From an uncultured beta proteobacterium (GTDB lineage: Bacteria; Pseudomonadota; Gammaproteobacteria; Burkholderiales; Burkholderiaceae), in contig CAILON010000130.1 of the NCBI GenBank assembly GCA_903835865.1, positions 1 to 9,011 on the forward strand: 9,011 nt of DNA, written 5' to 3'. The translations under genes were made by a program, and so were the position numbers. Below, piece by piece: positions 1 through 6,200 of the stretch. The notes beneath the pieces are model-generated. The model did not search any database, had not been told where the DNA came from, and saw only the letters and a list, made by a program, of their open reading frames with translations. The stretch's first letter is position 1; each line of letters begins with the position of its first letter.

Positions 1-5
1 ATACT

Positions 6-299
6 ATGGCAATCGCCAAGAAAAAACCTGCTGCAAAGAAACCAGCTGCTAAGAAAAAAGTAGCTGCTAAGAAACCAGCTGCTAAAAAAGTAGCTAAAAA
101 GAAGCCTGCTGCTAAGAAGCGTCCAGCTGCTAAAAAGCCAGCCGCTAAAAAAGTAGCTGCTAAGAAGCGTCCAGCTGCTAAGAAGCGTCCAGCTGCTAAA
201 AAGCCAGCCGCTAAAAAAGTAGCTAAAAAGAAGCCAGCCGCTAAAAAGCGTCCAGCTGCTAAAAAAGCTGCAAAGAAGCGCGTAGCAAAAAAAAAGTAA
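6..299 (+). CDS. Histone H1-like Lys/Ala/Pro-rich DNA-binding protein (zero-frame product, 97 aa)
   Basis: The protein is almost entirely AAKKP, AAKKV and AAKKRP units, strongly basic and with no globular domain. This matches the bacterial histone H1-like proteins of Betaproteobacteria (related to the C-terminal tail of eukaryotic H1 and to AlgP/Hc-type proteins), which bind and compact nucleoid DNA; that role is family knowledge. The ATG at 6 is the first possible start and gives MAIAKKKPAAKK. Its ribosome binding site lies mostly outside the window. The frame stops at TAA 297-299 directly after an A9 tract. A conserved-looking tail continues in the -1 frame to 424, so this 97-aa form is probably either a truncated product or one of two products. 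The terminator at 445-471 sits 20 bp after the -1 frame stop rather than after 299. Alternative explanation: a one-base deletion, or a sequencing error, in the A tract. Confidence 0.8.
   Translation: MAIAKKKPAAKKPAAKKKVAAKKPAAKKVAKKKPAAKKRPAAKKPAAKKVAAKKRPAAKKRPAAKKPAAKKVAKKKPAAKKRPAAKKAAKKRVAKKK
108..224 (+). repeat. Pair of exact 51-bp direct repeats inside the H1-like gene
   Basis: Positions 108-158 and 174-224 are identical over 51 bp (17 codons, starting gctgctaagaagcgtcca and ending in aaagtagct). They are offset by 66 bp, which is 22 codons, so recombination between them would add or remove 22 residues without changing frame. Shorter variants of the same unit flank them. This is the expected architecture of an H1-like tail that evolves by repeat expansion and contraction. 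Confidence 0.9.
290..296 (+). promoter_or_regulatory. Candidate -1 slippery heptamer A_AAA_AAG
   Basis: Within an A9 tract (287-295) followed by G, the zero-frame codons are AAA (291-293) and AAG (294-296), preceded by A at 290. This is exactly the X_XXY_YYZ arrangement of A_AAA_AAG, the heptamer used by E. coli dnaX. A TAA follows at once in the zero frame, while the -1 frame stays open for 42 codons. Among the many AAA/AAG runs of this gene it is the only heptamer I find in this phase. Possible downstream pairing: AGCC 303-306 with GGCT 346-349, stacked on 320-326 with 339-345 (7 bp including one G-T pair). No strong Shine-Dalgarno-like stimulator is seen upstream. Confidence 0.5.
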
Positions 300-424
300 G
301 TAAGCCTGCTGCGAAGAAAGTGGGCTCTGCTGTAAAAAAGCCCGCGGCTAAGAAAGCTGCACCAGCGACTAGTGCGTTGAATCCTGCTGCTGCTTGGCCC
401 TTCCCAACTGGCACACGTCCTTAA
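296..424 (+). other. -1 frame C-terminal extension of the histone H1-like gene (42 codons)
   Basis: Reading in the -1 frame from GTA at 296 gives 42 codons to TAA 422-424. The first part keeps the KPAAKK character of the upstream frame, and the end reads LNPAAAWPFPTGTRP. I recognise this as the usual C-terminus of betaproteobacterial H1-like proteins. Joined to the 97 zero-frame codons it makes a 139-aa protein. One extra A in the run at 287-295 would fuse the two frames without any other change. So this is coding sequence that is reached by programmed -1 frameshifting or transcriptional slippage, or that has been cut off by an indel. The sequence alone cannot decide between these. Confidence 0.75.
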
Positions 425-444
425 ACAGACGGGTGTTACTAGAA

Positions 445-471
445 GGGGTCTCTCACGAGACCCCTTTTTTT
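445..471 (+). terminator. Intrinsic terminator of the H1-like gene
   Basis: A perfect 8-bp stem GGGGTCTC (445-452) with GAGACCCC (457-464), a 4-nt TCAC loop and seven T residues (465-471) form a textbook Rho-independent terminator on the plus strand. It lies 20 bp after the -1 frame stop. On the minus strand the stem is followed only by TTCT, so it would be a weak terminator for the converging kinase gene. Confidence 0.93.
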
Positions 472-491
472 ATTGCCTATTTTTACTGAGA

Positions 492-513
492 GATTCTTGG
501 GGAGCCCAGAATC
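492..513. other. Hairpin between the convergent H1-like and kinase genes
   Basis: GATTCT (492-497) pairs with AGAATC (508-513), and GGG (499-501) pairs with CCC (505-507), with one bulged T at 498 and a GAG loop. It begins 11 bp beyond the kinase stop codon. There is no T-run on either side, so it is not a standard intrinsic terminator. It could stabilise the 3' end of the kinase transcript or help end it together with the stem at 445-464. Confidence 0.4.
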
Positions 514-524
514 AGAAGCAGCTC

Positions 525-1484
525 TTAGAAACTAAAACCAAAGGCTGATTTAAATTGATCGGCTATCTGATCTTTGCTTAATTGATGGTTTTGTGGGCCT
601 TGATGGGTAATTTTGATTGAACCCATCAAACTCGCTAGACGACCGGTAGTCTCCCAATCCATGTCATTTTCTAATCCAAAGAGTAATCCACCACGAAATG
701 CATCACCACAGCCGGTTGGATCAATCACTTTTGCTGCTGGTACTGGTGGAATGGAAATACATTTACCTTCTGAGTAAATATCCGCGCCTTGGGCACCTTT
801 AGTAACGATCAGGGCTTGAACGCGCTCTGCTACTTTAGTCAGGCTTAAGCCAGTTCTTTGGGAAAGCATCTCGCCTTCATAGTCGTTTACTGCCAAGTAA
901 CTTGCAATATCCACTAATTCCAGTAATTCAGGACCGTTAAACATAGGTAAGCCTTGGCCTGGATCGAATACAAATGGAATACTCGCTTGGGCAAGTTGAT
1001 GGCAGTGTTCCCACATTCCTTGACGACCATCGGGAGCAACAATGCCGAACTTAGCGGCAGCTTTTGTGTTTTTGCTGCGTTCGGCCACCACCTCAGAGAC
1101 TTGGTTTAAGTGAGACTCGCCCATCGCACCTGGATGAAAGGCTGTAATTTGGTTGTTGGCTTGATCGGTAGTAATCATGGCTTGCGCAGTGAAGGCGTGA
1201 TCAATTTGACGAATATGGCTCGCATCAATCTTCAGTTGCTTGAGGCGATGCATGTAAGGGGCTGCATCACCACCAACGGTTGCCATGATGATGGGGTCAC
1301 CACCCAAAAGATTCAGGTTATAGGCAATATTGCCAGCGCAGCCACCGAATTCTCGACGCATAGTGGGAACTAAAAAAGCCACATTCAGAATATGAATTTG
1401 CTCCGGCAAGATTTGATCGGCAAATTTGCCTTCAAAGTTCATGATGGTGTCGTAGGCGATTGAGCCGCAAATCAAGCTAGCCAT
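525..1484 (-). CDS. PfkB-family carbohydrate kinase, adenosine-kinase-like
   Basis: A 319-aa cytosolic ribokinase/PfkB-fold kinase that transfers phosphate from ATP to a sugar or nucleoside hydroxyl. Visible motifs are the N-terminal substrate region LICGSIAYDTI (residues 4-14), the glycine signature FGGCAGNIA (46-54), the NxxE motif N200-D-Y-E203 for Mg-phosphate binding, and the C-terminal PfkB signature DPTGCGDAFRGG (255-266) with Asp261 as the expected catalytic base. The length is normal and all key residues are present. The N-terminal block closely resembles Burkholderiaceae proteins often labelled adenosine kinase, but the substrate cannot be read from sequence. It is last in the minus-strand unit, 44 bp after the PrmA fusion. 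The ATG at 1484 has only a weak purine stretch upstream (cagaaag), so translation may rely partly on read-through from the gene before it. Confidence 0.93.
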   Translation of the reverse strand: MASLICGSIAYDTIMNFEGKFADQILPEQIHILNVAFLVPTMRREFGGCAGNIAYNLNLLGGDPIIMATVGGDAAPYMHRLKQLKIDASHIRQIDHAFTAQAMITTDQANNQITAFHPGAMGESHLNQVSEVVAERSKNTKAAAKFGIVAPDGRQGMWEHCHQLAQASIPFVFDPGQGLPMFNGPELLELVDIASYLAVNDYEGEMLSQRTGLSLTKVAERVQALIVTKGAQGADIYSEGKCISIPPVPAAKVIDPTGCGDAFRGGLLFGLENDMDWETTGRLASLMGSIKITHQGPQNHQLSKDQIADQFKSAFGFSF

Positions 1485-1528
1485 AAATTACTTTCTGTAA
1501 GGAGGAGGTAAAAGATCGATATTAAGAA

Positions 1529-3049
1529 TTATTGAGGATAAACAACGTGTACGCGATAACCAGCGGCGTTTGTTGGCAGAGAAATTGGTAATTGCGTTTG
1601 TATGAGTTCTCCAGAAGGCGCACCCTTTGATGAAAAATCGGGATGAGATTCTTGCCAAGCAACTGGTAACCATTCTTTTGGTGTGAGTTGAATAGATTTC
1701 AGTTCGGATTCTTCCGCATCTGTGAGAGAAATTTCTAAATTGGGTAACAAAACTGCAATCGCTAGACGATTTTGTATTTCAACTTGCAATAGAGATTGAT
1801 TAGGAGCGTTTTTAAGCCCCTCTCGCGCGTTTTCTGGTGTTAGTGTGGCTGAAGTTATTTTCCACGCAGCAAAATCGCTTACGGGGCGATTAATGCAGCC
1901 CAATACGACACACAGTTTTTGATCGATACGTCTTAGCAAAGAAAAAGCATGAACAGCAATAGCGGAAGAAGTTCCATCAACGCGTGGCGCTAATGCTGGT
2001 AGCAATGCATTTCTTGAGAGGTGCTCGCCAAACACCAGCATTAACAGCAAAAAAGCGCCAAGCAGAATTAATTTAAGGCTTTTTTTTTGAGTCTGTGTAG
2101 AAATTAGCTCTTGCTTGCTTTCCGCTAGGGTGCCATAGAGGCAAACCCAGCCTTCACTTTCTTTCCAAATGGATAGTTTGAGCCATTGGCTATAGGTAGC
2201 GATGACTTCATCTGCTTGACGTGCAAGAACCCCAGACAAAACAATTTCTCCGCCAGGGCGTATTTTATTTACTAGTGCTGGTGCAAGCACTTGTAGTGGA
2301 TTGGCCAAAATATTGGCCATCACGATGTCGTATTTGGTTTGTGAAGCTAATTCGGGAGCATCTTCGTTTGGTAATACAAAACGAATCTCTGTTTTGTTGA
2401 TTTCAGCGTTACTACGTGCGGCAACCATAGCTTGTGGATCAATATCAGTTCCAACCACGGGATTAGCGCCCAGTTTTGCTGCTGCTATGGCCAATATTCC
2501 AGAACCACACCCGTAATCGAGCAGACTTTTGTTCTGCAAATTGCGGTGTTGCTCTAACCACAGTAGGCATAAGTGAGTGGTGGGATGACTTCCCGTCCCA
2601 AAGGCTAGACCTGGATCTACCGCCAAACAAATCGCATTGGGATCTGTCGGTGCATCGTGCCAAGAAGGTACCACCCAAATTCGCTTGCCAATTTGAATGG
2701 GTGCAAATTGGCTTTGGGTTAGCCGAACCCAATCTTGCTCTTCTACAATTTTTTCCTCTGGTGCGGAAAGATGAAATCCTGCTTCCTTAAGAGAGGAAAG
2801 CAACTCCTCAATGAAGTCGGCACTTCCTGAAGCATCAAGCTCAGGATTAAAGAGTGCCGTTACTGAGGATCGCTCCCAGGCCTGCACTTCTGGAGAGAGA
2901 CCAGGTTCTCCATACAGAGGGTTCTCGTCATACCCGCCGGCAGCATCATCTTCAACAGTAACCGAGAGCGCACCCAAATCGATGAGTGCATCACCCAAGG
3001 GTTCGGCAGTTTCAGCTACTACCGTAAAGACGAGTTCACGATATGACAT
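1529..3049 (-). CDS. prmA: Fusion of ribosomal protein L11 methyltransferase (PrmA) with a membrane-anchored DUF3426 region
   Basis: A 506-aa protein where PrmA is normally about 295-300 aa. Residues 1-307 are a complete PrmA, the SAM-dependent enzyme that methylates ribosomal protein L11. The N-terminal L11-recognition domain is followed by DPGLAFGTGSHPTT (145-158), the SAM motif LLDYGCGSGILAIAAAKLGA (176-195), the acidic TDIDP (201-205) and the motif ANILANPL (245-252). After a polar linker (about 308-323), residues 324-341 form a hydrophobic helix, and 342-506 resemble DUF3426 (LCVVLGC at 379-385). In related genomes, as I recall, DUF3426 proteins are encoded just after prmA as a separate gene with an N-terminal CxxC zinc ribbon; no zinc ribbon is present here. 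The frame is continuous, so this reads as a real fusion, probably from a deletion. It starts 16 bp after accC and lacks a clear ribosome binding site. By inference the anchor would tie PrmA to the membrane. Confidence 0.9.
   Translation of the reverse strand: MSYRELVFTVVAETAEPLGDALIDLGALSVTVEDDAAGGYDENPLYGEPGLSPEVQAWERSSVTALFNPELDASGSADFIEELLSSLKEAGFHLSAPEEKIVEEQDWVRLTQSQFAPIQIGKRIWVVPSWHDAPTDPNAICLAVDPGLAFGTGSHPTTHLCLLWLEQHRNLQNKSLLDYGCGSGILAIAAAKLGANPVVGTDIDPQAMVAARSNAEINKTEIRFVLPNEDAPELASQTKYDIVMANILANPLQVLAPALVNKIRPGGEIVLSGVLARQADEVIATYSQWLKLSIWKESEGWVCLYGTLAESKQELISTQTQKKSLKLILLGAFLLLMLVFGEHLSRNALLPALAPRVDGTSSAIAVHAFSLLRRIDQKLCVVLGCINRPVSDFAAWKITSATLTPENAREGLKNAPNQSLLQVEIQNRLAIAVLLPNLEISLTDAEESELKSIQLTPKEWLPVAWQESHPDFSSKGAPSGELIQTQLPISLPTNAAGYRVHVVYPQ
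2073..2089 (-). promoter_or_regulatory. A9 slippery tract at the PrmA/DUF3426 linker with hidden stops in both other frames
   Basis: On the minus strand the linker codons are CAA AAA AAA AGC (2089-2078), containing nine A residues (2088-2080) and an in-frame A_AAA_AAA heptamer. Slipping -1 reads AAG CCT and then TAA (2075-2073). Slipping +1 reads GCC TTA AAT and then TAA. Either shift, by ribosome or RNA polymerase, would end the protein just before the transmembrane helix and leave a soluble PrmA of about 325 aa. The bases show the geometry; whether it is used is unknown. Confidence 0.4.
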
Positions 3050-3065
3050 GAAGAACCCGTATCAA

Positions 3066-4430
3066 TTAGGATTTTCCGCGGCTTGCCGCTTGCTCTTCTA
3101 GGCGATGCTCTAGATAGTGAATACTGGTTCCGCCTTCAATGAAGTTAGGATCGAGCATCAATTCACGGTGCAGAGCTACGTTGGTTGTAATCCCGTCAAT
3201 CACCATTTCAGAGAGGGCAATTTGCATACGTCGAATCGCTTGCTCGCGAGTATTGCCGTAAGAAATCAACTTTCCAATCATTGAATCGTAGTTCGAGGGA
3301 ACCACATAGCCGCTATAGGCATGTGAATCCACACGAATTCCGGGACCGCCAGGCATATGGAATGAACCGATTTTGCCTGGGCTTGGGGTGAACTTAAAGG
3401 GATCTTCTGCATTTAAGCGGCACTCAATGGCGTGGCCACGGAAGACGATATCTTTTTGGCGGTAGCTTAATTTGAGACCAGCTGCAATTCGAATTTGTTC
3501 CTGAACAATGTCGACACCAGTAATCATTTCGGTAACGGGATGCTCAACCTGAACGCGGGTATTCATCTCAATGAAGAAAAATTCATTGTTTTCATACAAG
3601 AACTCAAAAGTTCCAGCGCCACGGTAGCCAATCTTGCGGCAAGCTTCAGCGCAGCGTTCACCAATCTTGGCAATTAAGCGACGATCAATACCAGGGGCTG
3701 GCGCTTCTTCAATCACTTTTTGGTGACGGCGTTGCATGGAGCAATCACGCTCGCCAAGCCAAATCGCATTGCCATGCGTGTCGGCCAAAATCTGAATTTC
3801 TACATGGCGTGGCTTTTCTAAAAACTTCTCCATATAGACTTCTGGATTGCCGAAAGCGCGACCAGCTTCCTCTTTAGTCATGTTGACTGCATTGAGAAGG
3901 GCGGCTTCGGTATGAACGACGCGCATACCGCGACCACCACCACCACCTGCCGCTTTAATAATCACTGGGTAACCCACTTGTTTCGCAGTGGCAATAATTT
4001 CTTTTGGATTGTCCGTTAGGGCACCTTCAGAACCAGGTACGCAAGGGACGCCCGCTTTAATCATGGCGCGTTTTGCTGAAACCTTATCGCCCATTAAGCG
4101 AATGGATGCTGCTGTCGGACCAATAAAGGCGAACCCTGATTTTTCAACACGTTCAGCAAAGTCTGCGTTTTCAGAGAGGAATCCATAGCCAGGATGAATG
4201 GCCTCTGCATCGGTGACCTCGGCTGCAGAAATGATCGCAGGCATGTTGAGGTAGCTCAGTGGCGATGGCGCTGGGCCAATACATACCGCTTCATCAGCTA
4301 GCTTGACGTACTTTGCTTCTTTGTCGGCGGTCGAGTAGACCACGACAGTTTTTATTCCCAACTCGCGGCACGCTCGTTGGATACGGAGAGCAATTTCTCC
4401 CCGATTGGCAATCAGAATCTTATCGAACAT
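3066..4430 (-). CDS. accC: Acetyl-CoA carboxylase, biotin carboxylase subunit
   Basis: A 454-aa protein against about 449 aa in E. coli. It catalyses ATP- and bicarbonate-dependent carboxylation of the biotin on AccB, the first half-reaction of malonyl-CoA synthesis. The N-terminal domain begins [16 protein letters not shown] (2-17). The ATP-grasp domain carries Lys116, Lys159 in [14 protein letters not shown] (156-169), [20 protein letters not shown] (227-246) and the [13 protein letters not shown] motif (289-301), with catalytic Arg292 and Glu296. Arg338 follows in the C-terminal domain (ECRLNAEDP). All expected catalytic residues are in place. It lies 47 bp after accB and 16 bp before the PrmA fusion, in the common accB-accC order. 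The ATG at 4430 matches the family N-terminus. The carboxyltransferase genes accA and accD are not in this window, as is usual. Confidence 0.98.
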   Translation of the reverse strand: MFDKILIANRGEIALRIQRACRELGIKTVVVYSTADKEAKYVKLADEAVCIGPAPSPLSYLNMPAIISAAEVTDAEAIHPGYGFLSENADFAERVEKSGFAFIGPTAASIRLMGDKVSAKRAMIKAGVPCVPGSEGALTDNPKEIIATAKQVGYPVIIKAAGGGGGRGMRVVHTEAALLNAVNMTKEEAGRAFGNPEVYMEKFLEKPRHVEIQILADTHGNAIWLGERDCSMQRRHQKVIEEAPAPGIDRRLIAKIGERCAEACRKIGYRGAGTFEFLYENNEFFFIEMNTRVQVEHPVTEMITGVDIVQEQIRIAAGLKLSYRQKDIVFRGHAIECRLNAEDPFKFTPSPGKIGSFHMPGGPGIRVDSHAYSGYVVPSNYDSMIGKLISYGNTREQAIRRMQIALSEMVIDGITTNVALHRELMLDPNFIEGGTSIHYLEHRLEEQAASRGKS

Positions 4431-4477
4431 GTCTGCTCTGAGTTAGGTAATAGTGGATTAAAAGTCGCGCTAAATGA

Positions 4478-4930
4478 TTAAGCGATGATGAAAAGTGGCT
4501 GGTCAAATTCAACGCCTTGACCGTTTTCGCAAAGAATCTGCTTAATGACGCCATCTTTTTCGGATTCAATTTCATTGAGTAATTTCATGGCCTCAATGAT
4601 GCAAAGCGTTTGACCCACCTTCACAATGTCACCAATGTTTACAAAGTTAGCTGATTCTGGATTAGCGGCACGGTAAAAGGTTCCCACCATGGGTGAGCGT
4701 GCAACAAAACCAGCCTCTACAGGCTCTTCGGCAACAACAGGAACAGCAGCGGTAGGTGCTGGCGCAGCCTGCATTGCAGGTGCAGGATTTGCATAAACAA
4801 CTTGCCCAGCAGGGGCTGATGAGCCAGCGTTGACGATGCGCACACGGTCTTCACCTTCATTAACTTCTAATTCAGAAATGCCTGATTCAGAAACTAGGTC
4901 GATCAAGGTTTTTAGTTTTCTCAGATCCAT
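4478..4930 (-). CDS. accB: Biotin carboxyl carrier protein of acetyl-CoA carboxylase
   Basis: A 150-aa carrier that shuttles carboxyl groups on biotin between AccC and the AccA/AccD carboxyltransferase. The N-terminal part (1-35) is followed by a flexible Pro/Ala linker (about 38-75) and a C-terminal biotinyl domain. [10 protein letters not shown] (79-88) starts that domain and includes the protruding 'thumb' typical of bacterial AccB. The biotinylation motif EAMKL (113-117) places biotin on Lys116, the target of the BirA ligase. The start at 4930 is supported by a strong ribosome binding site, AGAGGAAG, about 8 nt upstream of the ATG, the best in this gene cluster. It sits 37 bp after aroQ and 47 bp before accC, so co-transcription with both is likely. 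Confidence 0.98.
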   Translation of the reverse strand: MDLRKLKTLIDLVSESGISELEVNEGEDRVRIVNAGSSAPAGQVVYANPAPAMQAAPAPTAAVPVVAEEPVEAGFVARSPMVGTFYRAANPESANFVNIGDIVKVGQTLCIIEAMKLLNEIESEKDGVIKQILCENGQGVEFDQPLFIIA

Positions 4931-4967
4931 ATGAGTACTTCCTCTCTTGTGATTCTTTTAATTAAGC

Positions 4968-5417
4968 TTATTTTTGTAAACGAGTAATGGCTGCTTGAAG
5001 GGCTAATTCGTAGCCGATAGCACCTAGACCGCAAATCACCCCAGTGGCAATGTCTGATAAATAAGAGTGTTTGCGAAATTCTTCACGCTGGTGAATGTTG
5101 GACAGATGGATTTCAGTAAAGGGAATAGCGACACCAGCGAGAACATCTCGTAAGGCTACGCTGGTATGGGTAAATGCTCCCGGATTGATGATTATGAAAT
5201 CAACGCCATCCCGCTTCGCCTTTTGAATACGATCAATTAATTCGCCTTCATGATTGCTTTGATAGGTATCGAGTTCCACGGAATGGGCAGTTGCAATTTC
5301 ACCGAGCTTTTTGTGGATATCTTCTAGGGTTGTTTTCCCATAAACCTCTGGTTCACGAGTACCCAATAAATTGAGGTTTGGGCCCTGAATAACGAGAATT
5401 GAAGCTTTTTTAGACAT
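4968..5417 (-). CDS. aroQ: 3-dehydroquinate dehydratase, type II
   Basis: A 149-aa type II dehydroquinase, the third enzyme of the shikimate pathway (3-dehydroquinate to 3-dehydroshikimate), normally a cytosolic dodecamer of small flavodoxin-like subunits. The sequence shows [17 protein letters not shown] (11-27) with the flexible-loop Arg21 and catalytic Tyr26, then [12 protein letters not shown] (54-65), [15 protein letters not shown] (77-91), and [14 protein letters not shown] (102-115) with catalytic His104. The length is typical. The ATG at 5417 is preceded by AGGGA about 5 nt upstream. It is first in the minus-strand unit aroQ-accB-accC, an order common in Proteobacteria, and follows a 229-bp intergenic region that could hold the promoter of the whole unit. 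Confidence 0.97.
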   Translation of the reverse strand: MSKKASILVIQGPNLNLLGTREPEVYGKTTLEDIHKKLGEIATAHSVELDTYQSNHEGELIDRIQKAKRDGVDFIIINPGAFTHTSVALRDVLAGVAIPFTEIHLSNIHQREEFRKHSYLSDIATGVICGLGAIGYELALQAAITRLQK

Positions 5418-5519
5418 ATTTCCCTGTTTTTAGAGGCAGTTCAGTATCAATTGCTAAGCTTGGCTTTTGACTGCAAATGCATCTTAGATGAGTTTGATGC
5501 TTTGTTCCTTACGGGGGAA

Positions 5520-5525
5520 AGTATA
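5520..5525 (-). promoter_or_regulatory. Possible -10 element for the aroQ-accBC unit
   Basis: TATACT on the minus strand matches the sigma-70 -10 consensus at five of six bases and lies 102 bp upstream of the aroQ ATG. No convincing -35 box is seen at 16-18 bp spacing. It sits inside a short CGGG...CCCG inverted repeat (plus-strand cggggg to cccg, about 5512-5529) that could be an operator or be chance. The predicted leader of roughly 95 nt contains an 11-codon ORF without a ribosome binding site and no riboswitch that I recognise. Confidence 0.3.
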
Positions 5526-5585
5526 CCCGCTCAGTGCCTTAAAAAGACTAAAAATATCGGTTTTATAGTGGTAAATATTGAAAAT

Positions 5586-5623
5586 GAATGGCTCATTTTT
5601 AAAGAATAAAGCACCAGCCATTC
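5586..5623 (-). terminator. Inverted repeat downstream of tlpA, possible terminator
   Basis: GAATGGCT (plus 5586-5593) and AGCCATTC (5616-5623) are perfect 8-bp inverted repeats separated by 22 bp, starting 23 bp after the TlpA stop codon. Read on the minus strand the stem is followed by ATTTTCAATATTT, which is T-rich but not a clean T-run. The large loop makes it a poor intrinsic terminator; partial termination or 3'-end protection of the tlpA transcript is possible. Confidence 0.35.
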
Positions 5624-5646
5624 TCAATAAAAACATCTAAAATTAC

Positions 5647-6174
5647 TTATAAAGCCGATTTAATAGCTTTTCTGAGATCATCTTCGCTTATCTTCCCTAA
5701 TTTACTAAATACGGCTTTCCCCTTGGAATTGATGATGATCGTATAGGGAAGGGCGCCTTGAGTATTGCCCAGTTGCTTGGATAGATTACTGCCTTCAATA
5801 CCACCAATAACGATAGGATAGGAAACGGGGGTACTTTTCAGAAATTCACGAATATTAGAGGGTGAATCAATGCCGATGCCGACAAATAAGACATTTTGCT
5901 GCAGAAAGTCTTTCTGTAAGAGCTCTAAGGTAGGCATTTCCTCTACGCAAGGAGGGCACCAGGAGGCCCAAAAGTTCACTACCAGGACTTTTCCTTGCCA
6001 ATCAGCAGAATTGACTGCTTTGCCGTCAGGAGATTGCCAAGAATTGGCAAAAAAGGCTTTCACGGCAGGTTCACTTGCAAGACCTGTTTTGGAAATCCAC
6101 TGCGAACTAAAGACGCCAGCCAATAGTGCCAAAAGGCTAATTAGGCTAATGATCATCCACTGTCTTCGGTTCAC
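5647..6174 (-). CDS. TlpA-like membrane-anchored thiol:disulfide oxidoreductase
   Basis: A thioredoxin-fold protein of the TlpA/ResA group, expected to face the periplasm and reduce or exchange disulfides, for example during cytochrome c maturation (family knowledge). Numbered from the upstream GTG at 6180 it has 177 residues. An uncleaved-looking hydrophobic helix (about 8-25) anchors the N-terminus, WASWCPPCVEEMP (71-83) holds the CPPC redox centre, and Pro145 in ALPYT is the cis-proline. I prefer the GTG at 6174 (codon 3, 175 aa). The ribosome binding site AAGGAG at 6185-6180 overlaps the first GTG but sits 5 nt before the second. There is no ATG until codon 9, inside the signal anchor. 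The gene is divergent from mpl, with a gap of only 26 bp. The physiological partner cannot be read from sequence. Confidence 0.9.
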   Translation of the reverse strand: MNRRQWMIISLISLLALLAGVFSSQWISKTGLASEPAVKAFFANSWQSPDGKAVNSADWQGKVLVVNFWASWCPPCVEEMPTLELLQKDFLQQNVLFVGIGIDSPSNIREFLKSTPVSYPIVIGGIEGSNLSKQLGNTQGALPYTIIINSKGKAVFSKLGKISEDDLRKAIKSAL

Positions 6175-6179
6175 CGTCA

Positions 6180-6185
6180 CTCCTT
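6180..6185 (-). promoter_or_regulatory. Ribosome binding site that decides the tlpA start
   Basis: The minus strand reads AAGGAG TGACG GTG. AAGGAG gives a near-perfect Shine-Dalgarno with a 5-nt spacer to the GTG at 6174-6172, whereas the in-frame GTG at 6180-6178 begins with the last base of the motif and cannot use it. This moves the likely start two codons downstream. Confidence 0.65.
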
Positions 6186-6188
6186 CGC

Positions 6189-6194
6189 TAAAAT
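6189..6194 (+). promoter_or_regulatory. Candidate -10 box for a leaderless mpl transcript
   Basis: TAAAAT matches the -10 consensus at five of six bases. A start site 7 nt after its last base falls on 6201, the A of the mpl ATG. No Shine-Dalgarno is present in the 20 bp before that ATG, which fits a leaderless mRNA. The -35 region (ttcggt near 6165-6170) is weak, so this remains a suggestion. Confidence 0.35.
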
Positions 6195-6200
6195 TCGCAG

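Noticed and set aside
6..424. Repeats at the left end considered as a CRISPR or satellite array
   Set aside because: The repeats are codon-phased AAKKP coding units without unique spacers; they encode an H1-like basic protein.
1498..1509. Perfect Shine-Dalgarno-like TAAGGAGGAGGT on the plus strand between the kinase and the PrmA fusion
   Set aside because: No ATG, GTG or TTG with a plausible frame follows at the right distance, and both flanking genes run on the minus strand. It is the antisense of a pyrimidine-rich intergenic spacer.
2463..2790. Overlapping 89-aa (minus) and 104-aa (plus) frames inside the prmA part
   Set aside because: Both lie within the conserved SAM-binding region of PrmA in other frames and show no domain or start signal of their own.
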